From the NCBI GenBank assembly GCA_963702495.1, contig CAVPDA010000010.1, positions 1 to 64,000 on the forward strand: 64,000 bases of DNA. Reading direction: 5' to 3'. This DNA is from CAVPDA01 sp963702495 (lineage in GTDB: Bacteria > Pseudomonadota > Gammaproteobacteria > Burkholderiales > Rhodocyclaceae). Made by a program: the position numbers and the translations under genes. The notes beneath the pieces are model-generated. The model was not told where the DNA came from and did no database searches. It saw nothing but the letters and a program-made list of their open reading frames with translations. Positions 44,301 through 51,853 of this stretch are shown here, one piece after another (the first letter of the stretch is position 1; each line of letters begins with the position of its first letter).

Positions 44301-44597
44301 CTAGCAGACCAGCTTCTCCGCCACGCAGATGTAGCGCTTGGCCACGGTCAGCCCGATCCATATCCAGAACAGCAGAAAGAACGCCACGAATCCCAGGTGC
44401 TGGTCCGCGATGAAGCGCGGCGTGATCCAGCGCGCCGCCGCGATCACCGGTCGCGTGACGGCGGACAGAAGCTGATACGCGAAATTCCTCTCGCGCGAGG
44501 CTCCGGCGAACAGGGCCAGGATACCTTGGCCGATGAGGGTGTAGCCGGCCACCTCCACCAGCGCACGGGCGATCGTGATCAGTTTGTATTCGAGCAT
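44301..44597 (-). CDS. Small membrane protein
   Basis: A 98-residue protein with two likely spans (VEVAGYTLIGQGILALFAG and GFVAFFLLFWIWIGLTVA) separated by a polar loop RPVIAAARWITPRFIADQ. The layout recalls YggT-type proteins, but the sequence match is not clear. It lies 77 bases upstream of the response regulator on the same strand. Start ATG 44597 is chosen because the longer upstream frame is overlapped by the TPR gene on the opposite strand. Confidence 0.65.
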   Translation of the reverse strand: MLEYKLITIARALVEVAGYTLIGQGILALFAGASRERNFAYQLLSAVTRPVIAAARWITPRFIADQHLGFVAFFLLFWIWIGLTVAKRYICVAEKLVC

Positions 44598-44751
44598 CGG
44601 GCTTCGGCGCGTCCAGGACCTCTGAGTGGCGCTCGATTCTAACAACAAATGGCTGCACCGCGGCCGCGACCGGAGTCGCGGCGTCCGGGCTTGCCAAGCC
44701 GCGTGCCAGTGCGCAGAATGCGCGGCGGAATCCCCCGCCCCTGCCTCGTTC

Positions 44752-45336
44752 ATGATGAATTTCGACTTCTGGCGCCACAAGCTGCGCGCGCGCCTGTTCC
44801 TGCTGCTGCGCCGCCGCGAGCAGGCAGTGCGGGAATACGAAGCAGCGCTGCGCCATGAGCCCGGCGCGGCGGCCGTGCTCAACAGCCTGGCCTGGCTGCA
44901 CGCCGGTGCCCAGCGCTATGGCGAGGCGGAGTCCCTGTTCCAAGAAGCCTTGCGCCGGCGGCCGCAAGACGCGGTGGCGCTGTTCAACCTCGGCTTCGTG
45001 CGCGACCAGCAGGGCAAGCGGCGCGAGGCGATCGAGGCGTTCGCGCGCGCGGTGGCCCTCAAGCCGAGCATCGACCGCGCCTGGTACGGCATGGGTCTCG
45101 CCCACGCCGCCCTGGGCGAACACGATGCCGCCGCCGCCGCGCTCCAAAAAGCGGCGGAGCTGCAGCCGATGAACGGCCAGGCCTGGTACCACCTGGGCAT
45201 GGCCTACCATACGTTGCAGCAGGCGGACCGGGTCGAGGAGGTGATCCGCCATCTTCACCGCTTCGACCCGAAGCTGGCGCAGAAGCTGATCACCGATGCC
45301 GGCCGAAGCGACCTCGCCCACCTCATCGGCACCTGA
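44752..45336 (+). CDS. TPR-repeat protein
   Basis: A 194-residue protein consisting mainly of tetratricopeptide repeats: AVLNSLAWLHAGAQRYGEAE, AVALFNLGFVRDQQGKRREAI, AWYGMGLAHAALGEHDAAAA and AWYHLGMAYHTLQQAD, at the canonical 34-residue spacing. No signal peptide is seen; the N-terminus is basic. It runs opposite to its neighbours and ends at a shared hairpin terminator. Probably a protein-interaction scaffold. ATG 44755 is nearly equivalent as a start. Confidence 0.82.
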   Translation: MMNFDFWRHKLRARLFLLLRRREQAVREYEAALRHEPGAAAVLNSLAWLHAGAQRYGEAESLFQEALRRRPQDAVALFNLGFVRDQQGKRREAIEAFARAVALKPSIDRAWYGMGLAHAALGEHDAAAAALQKAAELQPMNGQAWYHLGMAYHTLQQADRVEEVIRHLHRFDPKLAQKLITDAGRSDLAHLIGT

Positions 45337-45378
45337 GTGCTCGCCCGCGAATGCTGCATCGCGGCGCATGAAAAGATC

Positions 45379-45401
45379 GGGGCCCGCGCCAGGCGGGCCC
45401 C
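45379..45401. terminator. Bidirectional hairpin terminator
   Basis: GGGGCCCGC and GCGGGCCCC form a perfect nine-base-pair stem with loop GCCAG between the convergent TPR gene and symporter B. On the minus strand it is preceded by the symporter stop; AAAA at 45371-45374 supplies a T-run in that direction. It probably serves both genes. Confidence 0.7.
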
Positions 45402-45449
45402 GCTCAGGATCAAACGCGGCCGGCTAGGCCGGTCGCGTCAAACCATCAC

Positions 45450-47531
45450 TCACGTCGCGCGCGCGGCGCCCGCCTCGTTGCCGAGGTTCGGGTAGCGCAC
45501 GTGATCCACCAACTCCTGGATGTCGCGCGCCGGCGCCGGAGAGATCAGTGAGCCGAGAATCACGCCGATGAACCCCGCCGGAATGCCGAAGATGCCCGCC
45601 GAGATCGGGTTTATGTCCCACCACTTGGGCGCATTCACCCCGAAGAACGGATAGGTCATGTACATGTAGTACATGCAGATCCCCAGGCCCGCCAGCATGC
45701 CGATGATTGCCCCCAGCTTGTTGGCGCGTCTCCAGAACACCCCGCACACCAGCGCCGGGAAGAACGCCGAGGCGGCCAGCGAGAATGCCGCCCCCACCAG
45801 GAACAGGATGTCGCCCGGCTTGAGCGAGGTGACGTAGGCCGCCAGCACCGCCACCACCAGCAGCAGGCTCTTGGCGATGCTCAGGCGGCGCGTCGTCGGC
45901 GCATTGGGGTCGATCATCTTGTAATACACGTCGTGGGACAGGGCGTTGGCGATGGTGAGCAGCAGGCCGTCCGCCGTGGACAAGGCCGCCGCCAGACCGC
46001 CCGCCGCCACCAGGCCGGAAATCACATATGGCAGGCCGGCGATCTCGGGCGTGGCCAGCACCACCAGATCGCCGCCGATCACGATCTCGGCGAGCTGCAC
46101 GATGCCGTCCATGTTGATGTCGGTCACGCTCATCAGCGTCGGATCCACCTTCGCCCATGCCCCCACCCACGCCGCTTTCGTCGGTAGGTCGCTGAATAAG
46201 AGCCCGACTACATTGTTGTAGACCTCGTACTTCACCAGCACCGCCAGAGCCGGCGCCGTGAAATAGAGCAGAAAGATGAAGAACAGCGACCAGAACACCG
46301 AGATGCGCGCATCCTTGACGCTGGGCGTGGTGTAGTAGCGCATCAGGATGTGGGGCAGCGCGGCGGTGCCCACCATGAGGCAGAAGATGAGCGCGAGGAA
46401 GTTCTTGCGCGCGACATCGCGCGCCTTCTCGTCCTTGCCCGGGAACGCCTCGGCATGGGGCTTGATCGGCGCCGCCCTCGCCTTGTTGGTGTCCACGTCC
46501 TTCTTCCACGCCGCCTTGGCCGCCGCCACGTCCTTCGGGTATTTCTCCAGCGCGGTCTGGGCTGCCTTGATCTCGGCCTCCGGCGCCGCGGCGGCAGTGA
46601 GATCGGCGACCTTCTTCTCCAGCGCCGCCCTGCCCTGGCTCAGGAAGCCCGCGCCTTCCGCGTCCAGTTGCTTGAGCCGGCCTTCGGCCGCGGTCGCGCG
46701 TTCCTTGAAGGCATCGCGCACCTGGAGTTCCTTGGGATCGGCGTTGAGCTTCTTCTCCAGTGCGGTGACTTTCTGCAGCTGATAGCCATAGACCACCTGC
46801 GGCACCGGCACGCCGGTCTGCTTGGCCGCCAGCCACACCACCGGAATCATGTAGGCCACGATCAGAATGATGTACTGGGCCACCTGCGTCCAGGTCACCG
46901 CACGCATGCCGCCGAGGAAGGAGCAGACCAGGATGCCGGCGAGACCGACGAACACGCCGATGCCGAACTCGAGGCCGGTGAAGCGGCTGGTGATGATGCC
47001 GACGCCATAGATCTGGGCGATCACGTAGGTGAACGAGCAGATGATCGCGGCCACCACCCCGATCAGGCGCGGTATGTTGCCGCCGTAGCGCGCGCCGAGG
47101 AAATCCGGGATCGTGAACTGACCGAACTTGCGCAGATAGGGTGCGAGGAACAGCGCCACCAGACAGTAGCCGCCGGTCCAGCCCATGATGAAGGCGAGCC
47201 CGTCATAGCCGGTGAGGTAGAGGGTGCCGGCCATGCCGATGAAGGAGGCGGCCGACATCCAGTCGGCGCCGGTCGCCATGCCGTTGAAGAACGCCGGCAC
47301 GCGCCGCCCCGCCACGTAGTACTCGGCGACGTCGGCGGTACGGCTCATGATGCCGATGCCGGCATACAGGCCGATGGTGGCAAACAGGAACAGGTAGCCG
47401 AGAACCTTGTTCGACACACCCATCTGCTCCAGGATGGCGAGGACGATGACGAAGGCGATGAAGCCCCCGGTGTAGAAGCTGTAGTACTTCTTCAGCGATG
47501 CAGTGAACTGCGTCTGGGTCTGGGCGGCCAT
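45450..47531 (-). CDS. Sodium:solute symporter, VC_2705/ActP-like (copy B)
   Basis: A 693-residue paralogue of symporter A with the same motifs (YYVAGRRVPAFFNGMATGAD, WTGGYCLVALFLAPYLRKFG, GLVAAGGLAAALSTADGLLL). It also has a charged insertion, here Ala/Lys-rich (about 255-375), and the EF-hand-like DINMDGIVQLAE. Divergence is strongest in the insertion and the C-terminus. It starts three bases after the DUF4212 B stop. Likely Na+-coupled uptake of acetate or a related acid, given acetyl-CoA synthetase nearby. Confidence 0.92.
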   Translation of the reverse strand: MAAQTQTQFTASLKKYYSFYTGGFIAFVIVLAILEQMGVSNKVLGYLFLFATIGLYAGIGIMSRTADVAEYYVAGRRVPAFFNGMATGADWMSAASFIGMAGTLYLTGYDGLAFIMGWTGGYCLVALFLAPYLRKFGQFTIPDFLGARYGGNIPRLIGVVAAIICSFTYVIAQIYGVGIITSRFTGLEFGIGVFVGLAGILVCSFLGGMRAVTWTQVAQYIILIVAYMIPVVWLAAKQTGVPVPQVVYGYQLQKVTALEKKLNADPKELQVRDAFKERATAAEGRLKQLDAEGAGFLSQGRAALEKKVADLTAAAAPEAEIKAAQTALEKYPKDVAAAKAAWKKDVDTNKARAAPIKPHAEAFPGKDEKARDVARKNFLALIFCLMVGTAALPHILMRYYTTPSVKDARISVFWSLFFIFLLYFTAPALAVLVKYEVYNNVVGLLFSDLPTKAAWVGAWAKVDPTLMSVTDINMDGIVQLAEIVIGGDLVVLATPEIAGLPYVISGLVAAGGLAAALSTADGLLLTIANALSHDVYYKMIDPNAPTTRRLSIAKSLLLVVAVLAAYVTSLKPGDILFLVGAAFSLAASAFFPALVCGVFWRRANKLGAIIGMLAGLGICMYYMYMTYPFFGVNAPKWWDINPISAGIFGIPAGFIGVILGSLISPAPARDIQELVDHVRYPNLGNEAGAARAT

Positions 47532-47534
47532 GGT

Positions 47535-47798
47535 TCAGTCCTCTCCCTCTTGAACTCCGTACTCGTTGTCGAGCTTGTTCATGTATTTGGCGTAGAACAG
47601 GATGATCAGCACATAGATGACGAGCGCCCCCTGCGCCCCCATGTAGAAAGGCAAAGGAAATCCCAGCACGGTGATGTCGCTGATGTCGCGGGCATAGTAG
47701 CCGACGACGAAGGTGACGAAGAACCAGATCGCCAGCAGGATTGCCGTGACCTTCAGGTTTCTTCGCCAGTAGTCCTGATGACCTTGTGAGAGTTGCAT
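47535..47798 (-). CDS. DUF4212 small subunit of solute symporter (copy B)
   Basis: An 87-residue protein, the same length as copy A, with YWRRNLKVTAILLAIWFFVT, GFPLPFYMGAQGALVIYVL and the C-terminal YAKYMNKLDNEYGVQ. Two membrane spans. GGAGGTACGAGC precedes ATG 47798; a longer upstream frame has no such site. Confidence 0.92.
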   Translation of the reverse strand: MQLSQGHQDYWRRNLKVTAILLAIWFFVTFVVGYYARDISDITVLGFPLPFYMGAQGALVIYVLIILFYAKYMNKLDNEYGVQEGED

Positions 47799-48060
47799 GC
47801 TCGTACCTCCTCCAGTGTTTTTTGGTGAGCCTGTGAGACGGACCAAGGGGCCGCTCCTGCCCGACTCGTCAGCCGTGCGGAACTGCGGATGCCTGCGCAC
47901 CCTCCGCCTGGCCTGCGCCTTTTGCCTGCCGGCGCCTTCTTTTGGTCGGCCAAGTAATGTAGCAACCACGTGGGGCGCGCGCAACGCTGCAGTGCAGCAG
48001 CATGGCCTTGATTGCCAAGGAAGAACGGCCGATCGAAACGGGCGCTACCGCGGCCTCGTC

Positions 48061-49524
48061 CTACAGGCGGTATTCGAGCTGCAGGCGCGCCTGCAGCTTC
48101 CGCGCCTGCTTGAACGACTCGCGCAGCATGTGCCGGTCCAGCTCGTTGAGATCGTCCGGATTGATGCGGTTCGCCGCGCCCTCCGCACCCTTCAGCACGC
48201 GCTGGCGCCGCAGGCGCAACTGCAGGATGAAATAGAAACCGTCGATGATCGCCGCCAGTTCGTCGCCGTCGAGGCGGACGCGCGGAGCGGCGGCGCGCAG
48301 GCGCTGGGCGGTCCCGGTGTACGGCAGGCCCAGCGCCAGGGAATAGATGCGGGCGGCGTCGACGAACGGGCGCGAGCCGTACATCTTGAGGTCGATCGTG
48401 TGCGGGAAGGCTTTCGAGCCGTCGTAGGCGAAATCCCGTATCAGTCCCAGCGGCGGCTGGCACTGCAGCGCGTTCGCCACCATCTGGCGCAGGAACAGCG
48501 GGTTCGAGTCGGCGCGGCTCGACAGCCAGCCGCGCAGCAACCCGGCCAGTTCCTCGTCGCCGTAAATCGGCCGGAAGTCGAAGAAGATCGCGGCGTTGAG
48601 CAGGGCCTGGGGCTCGGCGGCGCGGATCCAGTCGGAAAACGTCTGCTGCCACTCGTCCAGCGACAGGCACCACTGGGGATTGCCGGCCATGATGTTGCCC
48701 CGGCACAGCGGGAAGCCGCAGCTGTCCAGGCGGCGGTTGATCTCCTGTGCGAAGGGCAGGAAGGCCGCGCGCAGCGACTCGGCATTTTGCGTGGACCCGG
48801 CCTCGAAGATGAGGCCGTTGTCCTGGTCGGTGCTGAGGGTCTGTTCGAGGCGCCCCTCCGAGCCGAGGGCGATCCAGCACCACTTCACCACCGGCAGGCG
48901 GAACTCGGTCATGGTGAGGTCGATCACGCGCAGCGTCAGCAGGTCGTTCAGGGTCGAGATGAGGTGGGCCAGCGGCTCCGCCCCCATGCCCTGGGTGAAC
49001 AGGGTGTCCGCCAGCCGCCGGATGTCCGCCGCCGCCCGCTGCAGCACGCCCATGTCGCTGGCGTGGCGCACGGTCTCGCTGATCTCTTTCATGCCGACGC
49101 GCTGCAGGGCGAACAGGTCGGTCTGCGACACGATGCCGGCGAGCCGGTGCTCCGCGTCCACCACCAGCAGGTGCCGCAGGCCGTGCCGCGCCATGGTCAC
49201 CGCCGCCTGATAGGCCGTCGCGTCCGTGCGCAGCGCCACCAGCGCGGTGGTCATGACGTCGACCACCGGCTGGGCGAGATCGTTGCTGCGCAGTGCGACG
49301 CGGCGCAGCAGGTCCTGCAGGGTGAAGATGCCGAGCGGCGCACCGCTCTCGGGCTGGGCGACGACGATGGTTCCGATGCGGTTCGCCTCCATCACGGCCA
49401 GGGCTTCGCGCACGCTCGCCTCCGGTCCGACGGTGACCGGCGCACGGCGGACGATGCCGGACAAGGGGCTGTACATCGACTGGTACTCGCCCTGGAGAAT
49501 GCTTGCGAGGCCGTTCTGTGCCAT
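48061..49524 (-). CDS. CBS-domain / DUF294 nucleotidyltransferase-like protein (copy B)
   Basis: A 487-residue paralogue of the gene at 40015, identical in length and domain order: tandem CBS (IVRRAPVTVGPEASVREAL; LRHLLVVDAEHRLAGIVSQTD), the nucleotidyltransferase motif GSEGRLEQTLSTDQDNG unchanged, and DUF294_C (DLKMYGSRPFVDAARI). ATG 49524 begins two bases after the exonuclease B stop. The open frame extends into the exonuclease gene, but this start is supported by alignment with copy A. Confidence 0.9.
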   Translation of the reverse strand: MAQNGLASILQGEYQSMYSPLSGIVRRAPVTVGPEASVREALAVMEANRIGTIVVAQPESGAPLGIFTLQDLLRRVALRSNDLAQPVVDVMTTALVALRTDATAYQAAVTMARHGLRHLLVVDAEHRLAGIVSQTDLFALQRVGMKEISETVRHASDMGVLQRAAADIRRLADTLFTQGMGAEPLAHLISTLNDLLTLRVIDLTMTEFRLPVVKWCWIALGSEGRLEQTLSTDQDNGLIFEAGSTQNAESLRAAFLPFAQEINRRLDSCGFPLCRGNIMAGNPQWCLSLDEWQQTFSDWIRAAEPQALLNAAIFFDFRPIYGDEELAGLLRGWLSSRADSNPLFLRQMVANALQCQPPLGLIRDFAYDGSKAFPHTIDLKMYGSRPFVDAARIYSLALGLPYTGTAQRLRAAAPRVRLDGDELAAIIDGFYFILQLRLRRQRVLKGAEGAANRINPDDLNELDRHMLRESFKQARKLQARLQLEYRL

Positions 49525-49526
49525 GC

Positions 49527-51692
49527 TCAATACCGGATGCGGGCGTAGTAGGTCTGCTGCGCCGCCGCACGCGCCTGCCCCAACGTGCGGATGCCCTTCT
49601 CGGCGAGCAGCGGAATCATGCGCAGGAACACCTCGCCGGTGACGATGGCGTCGCCCAGCGCCGTGTGGCGACCGATCACATTCACCCCGAGCCGCTCCGC
49701 AATGGCCTCCAGCCGATGCGATTCCTGGTTGGGGTGGATGAGGGGCGAAAGCAGCATCGTATCCAGCACCGGCTGGGTGAAACGAACGCCTGTCGCTTCT
49801 TCCTTCAACTGCAGAAAGCGCAGGTCGAAGGCCGCATTGTGGGCCACCAGCACCGTGTCCGCGCAGAAGGAGTGAAACGCCGGCAGAACTTCCCGTATCC
49901 CCGGCTGGCCCTGCAGCATCGGCTCGGTGATGCCGTGAATGCGGGCCGACTCCCGGGCCAACGGCCGCTTCGGATTGACGAGCTGTTCGTAACTCTCCTG
50001 GCGCAGCAGGCGGCCATTGACGATGCGCATGGCTCCGATCTGGATGATCTCGTCGCCGGCCGACGGTTCGAGTCCGGTGGTTTCGGTGTCGAACACCGTA
50101 TAGGTCAGGTCGGAAAGAGCAAGCTCGTCCAGCTCGCGGTACTCGCCGCTCTCGCGGAAGAGGTCGAAATCGTAGTACTCGGGCCGGCTCTCCTGGCGCG
50201 GCAGGGCGACGGCCTCGGCCGCCTCCTGCGGCATGGCGGCCGGCACCAGCAGCCGAAAGAAGGCGCGATGGGAGGCCTTTTCCCGCTCGAACCAGATCTC
50301 CCCACCATGGCGCTCGACGATCTCGCGCAGGGTGAGGGGACTGGCCTCGCCGCCGAGTTCCATCGGCTCCAGCTCCCACGCCACCAGCGTCTCGGTGCCG
50401 ATCACCGCCCCCGACCAGATCAGGTCCAGCCGCGCCAGGCGCCCCGCCTGCGCCAGCCGGAAACGCACCTCCCGCACCTGGAACTCGTCCTTCAGCCGGG
50501 CCGCCAGATAGGCGAGACCCTGCAGCAGCGAGAAGCTGTCCACCTTGACCCACAGGTCCGGCGCCACCTCCTCGGTCTTGGTGAGCATTGCCGTGCGCTG
50601 CTCGATGCGGCGCCGCACCGCCTGGATCAGGTCCGCCCCCAGCATCTCTTCCAGGGGCCAGCGCGTCTTCAGGGAATCGGCATGTTCGGTGACGACTCGA
50701 TCGAGGCGCTGGCTGAGCGCGCGTGCTTCATCGCCGATGACGTGGAGGAAGCGGTCGCGCTGCTCCGCCTCGACGTCGGGATACTGCAGCAGGTTCTCCG
50801 CCGCGGCGCGGATATTGGCCAGGGCGGCGCGGCTGCCCTCGGTCAGCGACTGCAGGACCTGGTCGCGCCGGGTCTCGGTCTCGAAGGCGCGGGTGATGTT
50901 CTCCAGCACCAGCACATAGCCGCCGATCTGGCGCTCGGCGGCGCTGTCCGCGCCGGACAACACCGGCGCCATCTGCACGCGTATCAGTTGTCCCGCCCGC
51001 GTCGCTGTGACGAAGTTGGCGACGGGCTGTGCGCCGTCGCGCCGGATCCGGGTCTGGATGCTCTCCAGCGCATGGGCGATCAGGTTGCGGTCGAACACGG
51101 CGAAGATCGACCGCCCCAGGCCGATCAGCGCGCTGCCCCCCGGCGCGGGTGCGTCGGCCAGCGCCTGGAACTGCCAGCGCGCGCGGTTGTTGTAGAGCAG
51201 GATGCGCCCGCCCATGTTGCACACCACGACGCTCTGGCTGAGTTCCGACATGAGAGCGGCGAGGCGGTTGCGCTCTTCCTCGACCGAGAAGCGGGCGGCG
51301 GCGATCCTGGCCTCGGTGTCGCGCCGCAGCGCCTCGCGCTGCCCCGCCAGCAGGTTGATCGACTCCACCAGGGGAGCGAACTCCCGCGCCCCCGCCGTCG
51401 ACACAGTGGGTGCGCCATCGGCGGCCAGCAGCACCCGCACATCCTCCGCCAGCTTGAGCGGCGGCCGGACGTAGGCGCGGAAGGCGCGCGCCAGCGCCAG
51501 GCCGATGGCGACCGCGACGATCGTCAGGAGATAGATCAGGAGGCCGAGGCGCTCGACCACCAGGTTGCGCAGCATCCCCTGTTCCTGGGGCTTGAGATCG
51601 CCCCAGATCACCGCGCCGATCAGAGCGCCGGCAGTGGCGAGGAATGCCAGGACCCCGGTCAGCGCCAACCCGAATTTGACGTTGAAGTTCAT
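49527..51692 (-). CDS. Membrane-anchored PAS-like sensor fused to DnaQ-type 3'-5' exonuclease (copy B)
   Basis: A 721-residue paralogue of the gene at 41583. Two N-terminal spans, the PAS-like VVVCNMGGRILLYNNRARWQF region, a kinase-like middle without an H-box, and the DEDDh exonuclease (VFDTETTGLEPSAGDEIIQ, VAHNAAFDLRFLQ, RHTALGDAIVTGEVF) are all kept, so every catalytic residue is conserved. It lies between the SSS-type sensor kinase and CBS-DUF294 B, which starts two bases after its stop. Confidence 0.88.
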   Translation of the reverse strand: MNFNVKFGLALTGVLAFLATAGALIGAVIWGDLKPQEQGMLRNLVVERLGLLIYLLTIVAVAIGLALARAFRAYVRPPLKLAEDVRVLLAADGAPTVSTAGAREFAPLVESINLLAGQREALRRDTEARIAAARFSVEEERNRLAALMSELSQSVVVCNMGGRILLYNNRARWQFQALADAPAPGGSALIGLGRSIFAVFDRNLIAHALESIQTRIRRDGAQPVANFVTATRAGQLIRVQMAPVLSGADSAAERQIGGYVLVLENITRAFETETRRDQVLQSLTEGSRAALANIRAAAENLLQYPDVEAEQRDRFLHVIGDEARALSQRLDRVVTEHADSLKTRWPLEEMLGADLIQAVRRRIEQRTAMLTKTEEVAPDLWVKVDSFSLLQGLAYLAARLKDEFQVREVRFRLAQAGRLARLDLIWSGAVIGTETLVAWELEPMELGGEASPLTLREIVERHGGEIWFEREKASHRAFFRLLVPAAMPQEAAEAVALPRQESRPEYYDFDLFRESGEYRELDELALSDLTYTVFDTETTGLEPSAGDEIIQIGAMRIVNGRLLRQESYEQLVNPKRPLARESARIHGITEPMLQGQPGIREVLPAFHSFCADTVLVAHNAAFDLRFLQLKEEATGVRFTQPVLDTMLLSPLIHPNQESHRLEAIAERLGVNVIGRHTALGDAIVTGEVFLRMIPLLAEKGIRTLGQARAAAQQTYYARIRY

Positions 51693-51853
51693 CCGCTCCG
51701 GCAGCCACAGGCGACGCGGCGGCGGACGCTGGCCTCGCCGTCGCGCGCTGCCGCGACTGCATCGTTGTGCTGTCTCACGCGGGGCCTCCGGTACATCGCG
51801 CCCCTGCGCCGCCCCGGCATCCTCCCCAGCGGCAGCCGCTCACGCCGCCCCGC

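Noticed and set aside
48061..50553. An 830-residue fusion of a long N-terminal region with CBS-DUF294 B
   Set aside because: The upstream half is the exonuclease B gene read in a wrong frame. Alignment with copy A sets the start at 49524.
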